Assembly: GCA_002104935.1 (NCBI GenBank) | Contig: MCGT01000043.1 | Location: 140,213-204,212, forward strand | DNA length: 64,000 bases | Reading direction: 5' to 3' | From: Hesseltinella vesiculosa | Lineage: Eukaryota > Mucoromycota > Mucoromycetes > Mucorales > Cunninghamellaceae | Shown here: in pieces, positions 1-11,983 of the stretch | How positions within the stretch are numbered: position 1 is the stretch's first letter | Layout: the number at the start of each line of letters is the position of its first letter | The notes under the pieces: generated by a model | Database searches by the model: none | What the model was told of the DNA's origin: nothing | The model's input: the letters and a program-made list of their open reading frames with translations, nothing else | Program-made: the position numbers and the translations under genes

Positions 1-853
1 GTGTTTTGTTTCCCGGCCAAATTGCGGTTTTGCCATGCCTACCTCAGCTTGGAAGAAAGACCAGCGAGAAAATAATATTTGAAAGAGCGACATTCGACCG
101 GCTCTTGTGGTTGGCCCAGGTCCAAAGCAGACAAGGGTTTAGAGAGGTTCTTTTGACGGTGGCGATGCTACAGCATTTTGAAAAGCTGTCTTATCGTTCC
201 GTTTTTTTTTTTCTTGGCCAAAATTCTTGTTTGCTACCCAAAGCCATTCTATAAAAATGTGCCATGTGATGTACATTGTTATACACTCATCGCCAAGAAT
301 TGTCGCCATGGATTTATGAGAAGACATGGAAAAAAAGAAAAAAAAGTCAAGAAGGAACGTGTGCCGAAGCATCCGAGATCGACAACGTTTGGTCGGATAT
401 GCGCCGATGCTCTTTTTGTCAAATTTATTCATTTTCGGAGCGACGGTGTTTTTTTTACAGCGAATTAAACATTCGGCGGGTCCACCGATTTCAAAGTTCA
501 TGCTTTTGTAACGTTTTATCTCAGTAGGTCAGCATGCACGGCGCACACTCCGAGCTGAAATCTAGCGACCGGTATCAGGAAGGGCTTACACTATTAGAGA
601 GGAAGAGCTGCAAGGATAGGCTACCATGTGCAACGATGGGTACATGGCTATTTTAGCGTTTTATTGCTTGGAGGCGGTTCATCCGTTCCGGGCTGCCAAG
701 CTGGTCGTCTTGCCAAGCAGAGCGGTGGCGCAGTTGCAACTCCGCTCGGCTACCGACTGAAATAGCAACTGACTTTTTTTTTTTTTTTTTTTTTTTTTTC
801 TCTCATTTTTTATTGCTACGTCTTTTTCTACATACCCCCATAGATGACTAAAC
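1..853. other. Intergenic region upstream of the ABC transporter
   Basis: I recognise no gene here. The short open frames on both strands overlap each other and resemble nothing known to me. A 26-nt poly(T) tract at 774-799 lies just upstream of the transporter start codon, as is common before genes in this window. The left edge may hold the end of a neighbour that cannot be identified from the sequence shown. Confidence 0.6.
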
Positions 854-3800
854 ATGTCGAACAATAGAAAAACGATACCTCCTCATAAGCTGTTCCGTTT
901 TGCCACTGCTACTGACTGGCTATTAATCACCGTGGCCATTCTCGCCTCCTGTGCGTCAGGCGCTGTCTTGCCAGTAAGCGCCATTGTGTTTGGGCAATAC
1001 CTTCGAACGGTTGCGACCTCTTTGGAAAACATCAACACCATGTTGGACAATGTGCTCCCTCTCATCTATGTCATGGCGTACATGGGAATGGGGCTCTTCA
1101 TCAGCGGCTACCTGGCTCAGACCTGCTGGATCATCAGCGGCGAGTCTCAAACTAGACGCATCCGTTTCAAATACCTGCACTCTGTGCTACGACAAGACAT
1201 AGCTTGGTTTGATAAAGCTGAACAAGGCTCTCTTACAACACGACTCACCAGCGACATGCAGCTGATCCAGGACGGCATCTCGGAAAAACTGGGCCTTGTC
1301 ATTGTCTGCTTTGCTCAACTTTTGACTGGATTTATAACAGCTTTGGTGGTGAACTGGAAGCTTGCGCTGGTGACTCTCGCTGCTACGCCGATGACAATCG
1401 TGGCTGCCGTCATCATGGGCGTCTATGTGTCAAAGTATACCCAACAGTCACAAGACGCCTATGCCTTTGCTGGCGCCATTGCTGAACAGGCCTTTTCTGG
1501 TATTCGTACGGTCTTTGCCTTCAACATGCAGTCCTCCTTCCTACAGCGGTACAACGATCGTCTTGTGGCTGCACGCAACAATGGCTACAAGCGCGGCCTG
1601 GCTTTTGGGGTCGGCATTGGCGTTCAAATCATGTTTTTCTTTGGCGTGTATGGCCTCGCTTTCTGGTATGGCTCCCGTTTGGTGTTCGACGGTTCCTTGG
1701 ATGGGCCCACTATTGTGGTTGTGCTTGAATGCATCATGATTGGCTCCTGTAAGTCCATGGGCCTCTCCGGAAAAAAAAATGGGTTGCTTCTGCCAATGAA
1801 TTAATTCTTTCATCTTCCCTTCCTTTTTCTCTTCTCCGTTTGTCATAGCTGGGATCATGACCGTTGCTAGTCATTTGAACGCTGTGATCAATGCATGTGC
1901 TGCTGCAACGTCTGTCTTTGCTGTCATTGATCGGGTGCCAGAGATCGACCCTGATGCTAACAAGGACGTCACCATCAAGCAGCTGCAGGGTGACATTGAG
2001 TTCAAGCACGTCGAATTCCAGTATCCGTCTCGCCCTGACCTCACCATCTTCAAGGACTTTGGGCTTTCGATTCGTCATGGCCAGACGGTGGCTTTGGTGG
2101 GTGCCTCGGGATCCGGCAAGTCCACGACTGCCCAGCTCCTTCAACGCTTTTATGATGTGACCAAGGGCCAGATTCTCCTGGACGGCCAGGACATCCAATC
2201 ACTGCATCTAGGCTGGCTCCGCGAGCAAATCGGTGTCGTGTCTCAAGAGCCAGTGCTGTTCAACTTGTCAATCAGGCAAAATATCCTGCTGGGTTCTACC
2301 ACACCTGTCACTGAGCAGCAAATCATCGACACTTGTAAGATCGCCAATTGTCACGAATTCATCTCCGCGCTGTCCCATGGCTACGACACCATCGTTGGCG
2401 AAAATGCAACCATGTTGTCCGGCGGCCAGAAACAGCGCATCGCCATTGCCCGGGCCATCCTCAAAAACCCAGCCATCCTGCTTCTTGATGAGGTAACACG
2501 GGAAAGGGAAACATGATTGAACGAGGCTGACCCCCGAACCGGCTGACGCATTTCTTCTTTTGTTGTCTTTCTAGGCAACCTCTGCTTTGGACACCCGGTC
2601 GGAAAGGATTGTACAAGCAGCCCTAGACGCGGCTTCTGTCAACCGAACCACCATCGTGATAGCGCATCGTTTGTCGACGATCCAAAACGCCGACAAGATT
2701 GTGGTCATGCAGCAAGGTGACATCGTCGAACAAGGTACCCATGCTGAGCTATTGGCCTTGAATGGCGCCTACAAGAGCCTGGTTGACAAGCAGCAAATTG
2801 GCGAGCAAGGCAGCGCAACAGATGTAAAACGGTCGGACCAAGTGGAAAGCAACCCCTCCCAGACAACAGTCGACAATCCCTGCAGCCTCACTAACGATGA
2901 AAAATTCAACGTTGATATGGAAAAGAAAGCTGCACAGCTGAACGACGCAGCTCTGACCGGTTATGATCTGGAACGCCAGCGACAAAAGGAAGAGGCCAAG
3001 ACGTTGGGTACTGAGCGTGCGCCTCTGATGCGCCTGTTCAAAGAATGCAAAGATGAAAAATGGCTGCTACTTGCTGGGTTTTTCGGTGCTGCTTTGTATG
3101 GTGTGCCTTACGCGATCTTTGGTTACTTTTTTGGGCAGGCAGTGGTCCAGCTGACAATCGATGTCAACCCCAACATTGGCCCCTTTGAGGGTGTCAACCT
3201 CTACGCGTTTCTCTACCTCATTGTAGGCATCATTATTCTGCTGGTCTCGATCCTCAAATATACCTGCTTTGAAATTGCTGGCGAGAAATACACCAAAAAA
3301 TTGCGCTACAAGCTCTTCAATGCCTACCTCAAACAAGAAGTCGCCTACTATGATGAGCCCCAGCACTCAACTGGCGCCCTGACTGCCAAGCTCGCCACCG
3401 ACTGCAAGCTCATCAATGACATGATCACCAAAGCCCTCGGTGAAATTATCCAAATTTTGGCGCTTGCGGTTGTGGGTAATGCTCGTTGCAATTGCCACTT
3501 GTCAATGCTGACTTCTCGCTGACTTCCCTTTTCCCCTTGACCTGCATAGGCATGACCATGGCATTTTATTTTTGCTGGCAGCTAGGTTTGGTTGCACTTT
3601 GTATGTCACCATTTATCTTGGCCGGCGGCTATGTTGATTCAACACTGGAATACGGCTTTTCAAATGACACCAAGGATGCCTATGCCAATGCTGGCGAGAT
3701 TGCCAGCGAAGCGATTCGAGGCATCCGCACCGTCGCCTCCTTGAACCAGCAGGCCTATTTTGAAGCTCAGTTCCGCCAGGCCACTGAGCAATCTCACAAA

Positions 3801-5081
3801 CTGACGCTGCGCAAGGCTTGCCTAACCTCCATTGGCTACGCCGTGTACCAATCCAACTATGTCTTCAACGAGGCTGTTTGCTTGTACGCTGGTACCCACT
3901 TTGTCATCAATGGATGGACCACATTCAATGACTTCTTTAACGCGCTCATGATCATGGCCCTTGCGTTCTCGGGTTTGGGGACATCCATCCCACAACTCAA
4001 GACATTTGCTCGTTCCAAGGTTGCCGCCATTTCCATCTTCAACATCCTTGATCGCAAACCTCGTATTGACCCCGACCTGGAAGGTGTTGAGCCTAAAGGC
4101 CTCTCTGGTCAAGTTGATTTCACCGATGTAGCCTTTCACTACCCTTCGCGCCCTGACATCCCCATTTTCCGTGGAAACTTTGATTTACATTGTCTGCCTG
4201 GAAAAACAGTCGCACTGGTGGGTCACAGTGGCAATGGTAAGTCACTGACAGGCAACAGGTGGCTATGAAATTAGACAACCAGGCACTCATTTCGCCCTGC
4301 TTTTTTTTTTTTTTTGGTCAGGTAAATCCACCGTTATTTCCATGCTGGAGCGATGGTACGATCCACAAGCAGGTAAAGTGGCTGTGGATGGCTACAAGGT
4401 CGAAACAATGACGCTTGGCTACCTACGATCGCAGATGGCTTTGGTGGGTCAGGAGCCTGTGCTCTTTGACCTCTCCATCAAGGAAAACATCATGCTTGGA
4501 TCCGACACCGACCTGGACCTGGACGACATTAAACTTGCGTGCCAACAAGCCAACATTTACAACTTTGTCGAAAGCCTGGCTGATGGCTTTGATACTTTGG
4601 TGGGCGAAAGAGGGCAAGTTGCACAGCCATACCAGTGACATTGGGTGCTTATTCATTTTTTTTTGTTTTGTACGATGCAGGTCTCAGCTCAGCGGAGGAC
4701 AGAAGCAGCGAATTGCCATTGCACGTGCGCTTGTGCGCAAGCCCAAGATTTTGCTTCTGGATGAAGCAACATCAGCCTTGGACAGTGAATCTGAAAAGCT
4801 GGTGCAAGAGGCACTCGATCAAGTCATTGAGAACGGCGATCGCACCACCATCACCATTGCCCATCGGCTGTCGACTATCAAGGTAAGAATGTGACCCAGA
4901 ATCATTGCACGGCTGAAATGCTCATTTTCTCTCTCTTTTTTTTTTTTTTTTTAAGAATGCTGATTTGATCTGTGTCATTGACGGCGGAAAAATTCAGGAA
5001 CAAGGCACTCATGCAGAATTGCTAGCGTTTGGTGGTCTTTACGCAGAATTAGTCCGGCAGCAAATGTTGGAGATCGCATAG
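854..5081 (+). CDS. ABCB-family multidrug exporter (P-glycoprotein type, full transporter)
   Basis: Seven exons: 854-1748, 1849-2492, 2575-3475, 3550-4236, 4322-4613, 4681-4882, 4956-5081. They sum to 1,248 codons plus stop, close to the usual 1,250-1,300 for this family. The order is TMD1-NBD1-TMD2-NBD2. NBD1 has Walker [10 protein letters not shown], signature LSGGQKQR and Walker B ILLLDE followed by ATSALD. NBD2 has Walker [10 protein letters not shown] split by intron 4, signature LSGGQKQR and Walker [15 protein letters not shown]. Each NBD ends with the H-loop IAHRLSTI. Family knowledge predicts ATP-driven export of hydrophobic compounds, lipids or peptides across a membrane; the substrate cannot be told. 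Intron 5 (4614-4680) starts with GCAAGT, a GC-AG intron; only this donor gives the signature motif in frame. The start is the first ATG before the first membrane span. AATAAA-like signals follow at about 5145. Confidence 0.95.
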
Positions 5082-6640
5082 CCCAGCTCTTTGTGAATCT
5101 CTGTTCCTAAAACATACCCCTCCCTCCCTCTCCGGCACTGCCGAAAATAAAATAAAACTAATGTATTATTTAATGCTGAAGACTCTTCCCCGTCAAATCA
5201 TTCATGGAGATGAGCCTTTCCATCTCTACTCCATATTCAATCCAAAGAAAGAAGTTCAAGTCATATATCTGTCGTAGAAAACGAAAGAGATTTATGAAAG
5301 AAAATATGCATGGAGGGAACAGATGTAAAAAAAAAAAAAATTAAATCATTGATCGCTTGACCGGTCCTTTTGGAAGGCGGAATCGGTCAGCTGCATTTCC
5401 AGCTACGATGCTTTCGCGATGAAACATAGCTTTTACTGTATGTGAACACATTATTGTAGTGTGAAAAAATGGATAGATGCAATGTACATTTAGAAGATGC
5501 TGTCTCGTCTCATTTTGTTTTAAAACATATTTCTTTTTACAATGAAAGGTGTGTGTAATAGAATCATCTTATTTTTCTTTGATAGAAATTTTAAGACAAT
5601 TATACGTATTAATAACTTTTCTCAGTGAAGCATTACCTGACTTCACGATTTAGCTATATGATGGCCTTCGTCGACGCAAATTTCAAGTATTTGTTTATGC
5701 TTTCTAGAAAAAAAAAGTTTAAGTCAATGAAAGACCGGGTACTTATTAACTCATTCATGAATTTACTTGACAAACCAAAAGACGTCTCGGGGAACAGTTG
5801 ACAATCCACGATAATCCAGGACAACGAGGCGAACGTTTTTGTTTGTGGTCTTCAGGAACATCAATAAGTCTATATATGATATAATATATAAGTGGCCAAT
5901 GAAGTCGTACATAATCATCTTTTGGACACTTCCACATTACCTTGCCAGTCTCCGCTCACAAAGCGCAATTGATCCATCACATTTTATCAGTAACCGAGCA
6001 TTGGCTGTCTCTTGTTTTCAAATTTGACGAAGCTTCGCTGTAAGCAGATGCATACACATGTTCACAAACGTCCTTCGTATGCAAAGTATTGACCATTTTT
6101 TGAAGGAGCTTGGATCGCTTCTCTTGAGTTTCATTGGTTTTTGACTTGCGAGCATAGCCGATTGTGATCCAGCCTCGCTTTTGGCGGACTGTTGCGGGGC
6201 GATCCCTTCAATATAATACTGACACCTTTAATTGTTAAATAAATAATTGTTAAGAAAGATAATGAATAAGAAGAGGAACAAGGAAAGCCTACCGAAAACG
6301 TAGTCGGTGTAAACTTGTAGAAAACAAAAAAAAAGAAAAAAAAAAGGTAAAGAAAAGAGAATCACGAAAAGAAAAATGAGTTTCAGCTGGGTAGAAAAAA
6401 CTCGACACCTACGCGACAGAACTCGCCGCTATGAGACAGAAAGGGCAAGCAATTGAATTGACATCATCCTGAACAATCATACCCGGAGTTACTAGTATAT
6501 ACAAGATCTCATGGTTTAGTGGAATTTGGGGAAGTCGGTTGACGGCGAATATAAAATAAAATAAAGAATATTATGGTTTTTAATGAGGGGGTAAAGGGAG
6601 GTCAAGATATATACAGAGGGTGGGGAGACAATGGAGGGGT
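5082..6640. other. AT-rich intergenic spacer
   Basis: This lies between the transporter stop and the CDC7-like stop, so the two genes are convergent. It is AT-rich with short poly(A) runs (for example 5327-5340). Small open frames at 5755-6027 and 6516-6800 have no recognisable protein features, and the last one overlaps the kinase 3' end. I see no tRNA or conserved RNA fold. Confidence 0.55.
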
Positions 6641-8570
6641 TCAAGTAGTTAAAAATGGGTGGGAAAGGGCTTCTTCGGCCGAGATACGCTTGGTGTAGTC
6701 CAATTCGAGCATTTTGTTCAAGAGGTCCAGGCCGTTGTTCACAGTTTCCTTTTGATCTTCCAACCATGGTTTGAAGCGATCCGAGTTGAGAACCATGCAT
6801 ACATTCTTCAACGTTTTGCCTTTGGCAGAGATGGTAGGAAGTGTGGTTTCAAATGTACGATCTAATAAAATAAATATGAGCATTGTTCTGCCCGTCCCAG
6901 GTGTCAAAATAGGCCATGCCACTTACTGTGTGATCTGGCACACTTTTGCATGGCCACTAAGCCAAATACGCTTGCAATTTCAATCAGAGAGTCACCTTCA
7001 TCTTGGGCTTGGAAGAATGGAAACCGGCCAGACAGCAGGGACAAAAAGATCACACCCACAGACCAAATATCAATGGCTAACCAATTTTAGGGAATGTGAG
7101 TAGGATATGAGGTAAAAATCATTAGACCTAGACTTACCGACAGTCTGATGAGGCACACGTAGCAAGACCTCAGGCGCTCGGAAGCCACGGGTACCAGCAC
7201 GGTTGGCTTTGACAGGTTTTCTAGAATGAAGGAAAAACGGGGTAAGCAAGAGACGGAGCTGGTCTTGGGGAAGTCATAAATACCGAGGATCTCGGGCAAG
7301 GTAGCCACGTCTGCGGGGCTTATCATCTGCGGTAGGATCATTCATGGAGCGGGCTGACAAGGGTCGAGCTGTGGAAGGTGACGATGGCAGAGGTTGTGAG
7401 GAGGAGGGAGTAGATGGGTTGGAGGACGGGGTAGTGGGTCGGGTAGCCAAGAGGGCCTTGTTGTTGCTGAGGGAGCGAGTCGCCAACGTCGGGTTGGAGT
7501 TGGCTCGTTGGAACTTGGGCTGGGTTTGGGCGATCTTGGGCTGGGGAGGTTCAGGCGGCTTCAACTCGTCTTCGCCCTAATTTTGCACGTACAATAAACG
7601 AGGGTCAGAGCGTCGCTCAAAAGCAGTTTCGCAAGGACTTACCTGCGCCAAACCAAAGTCAATAAGCATCCCGGTTTTTCTTTTGATGTTGTACAGAAAA
7701 TTGTGAGGCTTGACATCACGATGGAGAATGCGCAATTCATGGAGGTGCTTGAGGGCGGTCAGCAGTGATATAAGGTAGTGCTTGGTATCATTCAAGGACA
7801 TTTGGCGGAAAGTCTCTTTGAAGTCATCGTTTTCAAAGTAGGGTAGGGCCAAAAACACAAAGTCAGCTTGCCGGAATGCAGTGATCAATTGGACAATACA
7901 GGGCTTGCCGCTGTGTTTAGATAAGAGAGAGTGAGGTGATTACCGTGGCTGGCTTTGTCAATTTTGAGTTCGGCTCAGGACAAGGGATGAGGGCGACTTA
8001 CCGCAATCGTTCCAAAAACTGGATTTCTTGGATCATGCGCTTGGGGCTACTTGTACAAAAGACTTGCTTGAGGGCAACATAGTGACGAGGTGTGTTCTTT
8101 TTGTGGGCAACCACAGCAGTTGTGGGTAACGTGGGATCGGTCTCTGTTGTGTCTTCGTCATCATCCACTTGGGGAGCCCAGTGGATGTTTTCATAGTGGT
8201 CATGCTTCAAGTCGATGGCCTTGTACACAGTACTGAATGTGCCGTAGCCAACACGATCGACCACGCGGTAGTCGGTTTGCAGCGCTTCGACCTTGGCGGT
8301 CAGGTCGTCAATGTCTTTTTGAATGCGATGGCGACGTTGTTCTTTGGATTCATTCGAAGGAGCAGACAATGGAGTAGCACGGTCGATCTTTTTGCTGGAG
8401 CTGTCGTTGGTGACAGCAGCAGAGGTCGAGACGGGTGTAGGAGCCTGATTCTCTTGGTCATTGCCAGGGTCGTCGGGGGTTTCCTCCTGATCAACAGTAA
8501 CAGGGGCTGTAGCGGTGTCTTTTTCATTATTGGTAGGGGCACTGTTAGCATCGTTGTCGTGTTGGAGTGT

Positions 8571-8632
<62 letters not shown>

Positions 8633-9629
8633 CGATAGCGGGAGGGGACGCTGGGGTAGCAATGGCAGGGGTGTCGTCCACCGGAGAGATAGCCGCAAGA
8701 TGGTGGGCGGCAGGAACTGCCATGGGTGAAGGAGGAGCTGAAAGGGAAGGCTGACGCTGGGGATCTTTTAGGTCTTCTGGAGAAGGCAATGGTGTGGCAT
8801 CCATGGATTCTTGTTCCAGCGCAGGCTTATTGCAAGGTAGGGTTGGTTGCTGGGACGAAGGCGAGGGTGGGTAGTTGGAAGAGTTGGGGTGGTCGTGAAG
8901 GTCAGAAGGTGATTGAACGGTGGGTTGAGTCAGGGGCGTCGATAAACCATGCTTGGTGGCAATGGTAGTGTAGGAAGGTTTGGTGGGGCTTGAAGGGCCA
9001 AAGAGGGGTGAAGTGGGAATGGCCATGTCTAGGTCGGTGAAGAGGGTGGTGCGCTGCTTTTTGATGGATGGCGAGCCTTGTTGAGCACGGACAGGTGAGC
9101 GTTTGAGCGGGGAGGGTGTTGGCCAGAGTGTGGCAGCATAGCGATTGCCAGGGGACATGGCCAAGGTTGGGTCCATTCTGGATGACCGACCGACAAACAG
9201 ACGCTGCCTGGGGGAGGTCCCAGCGCTACAGGGAGACTGGTGGCGGCTGTCATGGTCGACAAAATGAGGCGATGAGGGAGACATGCGTGAAGGCAAGAGC
9301 TCGGTAGAGGCATCGGCCATGGATGACGAGGTAGGAGAGCGAGTGGGCGAAGGATGATAAAAGCGTTGGCTGATCTGTTCCAGGTGACCGAGATGGTCAG
9401 TGACATGGTTATCATAGGCATCCAAAAGGGTGCTCTTGTTCTTTTTGACAAGGCAGATTTCATCGTCTTGGTCGTTGGTACGTGCTGCAGTGGATGTAGG
9501 ACGGGAATGGACGACCATTCGCCGTGGCGAAGGGGATGGTTTGGTGCGGCTGGGGCTGGCTAAGACCTGAGGAATCCCACGATGATCCTTTTTCATGTTG
9601 GGGGAGTTTTTCATCCTTGGCTTTGACAT
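6641..9629 (-). CDS. CDC7: CDC7-type protein kinase (DDK catalytic subunit)
   Basis: Six exons on the minus strand: 9629-8002, 7910-7643, 7576-7284, 7220-7138, 7076-6927, 6861-6641. They keep frame and give 880 residues. The kinase begins near residue 455: glycine loop GYGTFSTVY, lysine in VALKQ, catalytic loop HRDVKPHNFLY, DFGLAQ, a long insert, then RAGTRGFRAPEVL. The HRDVKPxNFLY loop and a large insert between DFG and APE are hallmarks of Cdc7. With a Dbf4-type partner the family phosphorylates the MCM helicase, including Mcm4, to fire replication origins. The 450-residue N-terminus is low-complexity, rich in S/P/T, and includes an (EP)n run encoded by a hexamer repeat. I chose the ATG beginning MSKPRMKNS; the open frame continues upstream through lysine/phenylalanine-poor-complexity sequence that looks like 5' UTR. 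Confidence 0.93.
8572..8631 (-). repeat. Hexanucleotide coding minisatellite (EP repeat)
   Basis: About ten copies of GGCTCA on the plus strand encode alternating Glu-Pro in the CDC7-like kinase N-terminus. The period of six preserves the frame, so length changes would be tolerated. On the plus strand the same tract reads as Ser-Gly repeats; those frames are shadows. Confidence 0.9.
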
Positions 9630-10066
9630 GCTTTTTTTTAATTGGTCATAAAAAATAAAAGCAATGAAATGAGCAAAGATAAGAGAAAAATAAAAAAGAA
9701 AGTGGGTAAAAAAAAAGAGGGAGAGAAAAAAAAATAGAGAAAGGCACGGAAGAAAAAATAAAAAAAAAAAAGCGGAAACACCAGCTTGTCCAATAAAAGT
9801 CATTGGCTCTTTTCAGTGACCTTCAATTTCGGTGGAACAAGACAGTCAAGCCAATGTACGCTGGTGACGACCCTCTGACGACAGTTGAAATGAGTTCTCT
9901 ATTCACGGCATCATAACACGCCTTGGTAATACACGCTTTGTTTCCTAAAAGCAATAAAAAGTGCCGCGCGCTTGATTGGTTGCCCGCTGAAGCGTGTGGC
10001 TTTTTGAAGGAAGCATGATTTTTTTTTTTTCAAAAGTCTTCTTTCTTTTACCGTCATTTCGTCACC
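9630..10066. promoter_or_regulatory. Divergent promoter region of CDC7 and TRM11
   Basis: 437 bp separate the start codons of two divergently transcribed genes. Several A/T homopolymer runs are present (for example about 9760-9772 and 10021-10030). I see no clear TATA box. Regulatory function is inferred from position only. Confidence 0.5.
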
Positions 10067-11848
10067 ATGCCCTTTTACATTGTGTACTTTGCTCAGGTAA
10101 AAAACGAATAGCATCAGCCTGACTTGTGGCTGACATGTCGTTCCTTGTAGTTTCATGAAGAATTCCGTTTGCCAGAACTGGAATCACTGGCCGTTTTGGA
10201 AAATGTCAAGTACAGCTTCAGCAAGGACGACTACTCCCTAGACGTAAGTGGTATATTGTCGATGTTCAATGTTGATGCTGATCGCTTGCTTCTTGTTATT
10301 AAATAGAGTCCTTTTTTTAAAATCGAACTGGAAAGCGATGCTGATGCAGCACGATTGGCTCGACGATCGATCCTGATCAGGTACGTCGTTTACCTACTGC
10401 TCCCTTGCGCCAGCAGCCAAGTCTCACCTCTGTCTTGATTTTATTCTGTAGAAAGATCTACGAACTGTGGGGTGAAGGCGAAACGTATGAAAAGGTACAC
10501 GAACAGGTCAAGAGCAAACCCGAGCGTTGGGACGCCTACATGCAAGACAGTTTCAAATTCACAGTGGATGCGTTTGGCATGACGATCACAGCAAAGCGAC
10601 AAGTGGAAATCATCAACAGCTTCGGCTACCTTGGCTTCCAGGGTGATATTGACATGAAAACCCCTCAGCAAAAATACGGCTTGTTGGAGGACTGGGGGTG
10701 CCAGCGCCCCAGCACTGGCTTGAAATATGTGTACATGGGCCGCTTGGTGGCCCGAGGCAACCGAGATCTTGTCAAAACCTACAACCTCAAGAAGCGCAAA
10801 TACCTCGGTACAACGTCCATGGATGCCGAGCTGTCCTTGATCATGGCGAACCAAGCGCTTGCAACGGATGCGAAAATGGTGTATGACCCCTTTGTCGGCA
10901 CTGGCAGCTTCTTGTTCACCTGCGCTCATTTTGGCGCGTACACCATGGGTTCCGACATTGATGGCCGACAAATTCGAGGCAAGTCGCCGGAGAGCAGCAT
11001 CCAAGGCAACGTCGCCCAATACAACCTACAAAGTCGAGTCGTGGATACCTTGGTGTTCGATGTTTGCCACCATCCCTGGCGCTGTACTGAATGGCTGGAT
11101 GCCATTGTCACTGGTAAAGCAAAAAAAAAAAAAAAAAAAAAAGTGGGGTGGTGTCTATCTCAACCTATTTTTTTTTTTTTGTGTGTGTGCATAGATCGTA
11201 CGTCTGATGATTCACGGCTTCCCAAATTCGGAGGTCACACACCTTGTATTGACACATTTTTTTTCGTCTCGATTTAGCTCCCTATGGTGTCCGTGCAGGC
11301 GCGAAGACACTTGGTCGCCGTGAAGGCAAGAAATATTCCCCATTGGCCCATGATGGACCCCGCGCTCCGTAAGTTTAGGGAAGTCATAACGAAGGAATTC
11401 ATCTTATTTTCATATTGAACAGTAAAGAGGAAGGCTATCCCCCCACTCGCCCCTATGAAATGTCGGAAGTTGTTTCAGATTTATTAACCTTTGCCGCCCG
11501 CCATTTACGAGTGGGCGGCCGGCTAGTGTATTGGCTGCCTACGGTAGTGGACGATTACTCGGTGACAGATATCCCTAGCCACGCCGGCATGGTGCTGCTG
11601 TCAAACAGCGAGCAAAACTTTGGTCAATGGTCTAGACGGTTGATCACTATGGAAAAGGTCCTACCTCTAGACAAGATGGATCTCAATGACAACGCATCGC
11701 AAGACCCTGAGACCTTGGGTCATTATTTGTTTAGAGAAAAGGTAAAATTCGTAAAAAAAAAAAAAAAAAAAAAAAAAAACCGAAACATGCGGCTAAACTA
11801 TTCCTTCCCAAGTACTTTTCGTTTGGTCAAGACGACGCAAAAAAATAA
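10067..11848 (+). CDS. TRM11: tRNA (guanine10-N2)-methyltransferase catalytic subunit TRM11
   Basis: Eight exons: 10067-10096, 10151-10243, 10307-10380, 10452-11113, 11195-11197, 11278-11368, 11423-11741, 11813-11848; total 435 residues, matching the family (about 430-460). It starts MPFYIVYFAQFHEEFR. The N-terminal half is THUMP-like. SAM-binding motif I is VYDPFVGTGSFLFT and the catalytic motif is TDPPYGVRAGAK. The fifth exon is only ATC; without it the motif would read TAPYG and lack the catalytic Asp, as the frame is unchanged either way. The C-terminus LFREK-YFSFGQDDAKK matches the REKYF ending typical of the family and fixes the last intron (11742-11812), which contains 27 A residues. 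The family acts with Trm112 to form m2G at tRNA position 10 in the cytoplasm. Confidence 0.92.
11195..11197 (+). other. TRM11: Predicted 3-nt micro-exon of TRM11
   Basis: The trinucleotide ATC is flanked by an acceptor (GCATAG, ending 11194) and a strong donor (GTACGT, from 11198). The flanking introns would be 81 and 80 nt, the usual size here; skipping the micro-exon would need one 164-nt intron. Inclusion turns ...ACT-GCT-CCC-TAT into ...ACT-GAT-CCT-CCC-TAT, restoring DPPY. It has not been confirmed by transcripts. Confidence 0.8.
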
Positions 11849-11983
11849 AAAAAGCCATGTTTCAAACAGCGAACATTTTTTGGCAAAATGTGGGGGAGGC
11901 AAGAAAAACTCTCTACTACAAATTCCCAGCATTTTTTTTTTTTTTCGTTCTTCTTTTCACTAGTATCTCAGTGTTACCATAAC

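Noticed and set aside
8169..8754. Plus-strand frames with Ser-Gly or Arg-Leu repeats opposite the kinase
   Set aside because: They are shadows of the hexamer repeat in the CDC7-like coding sequence.
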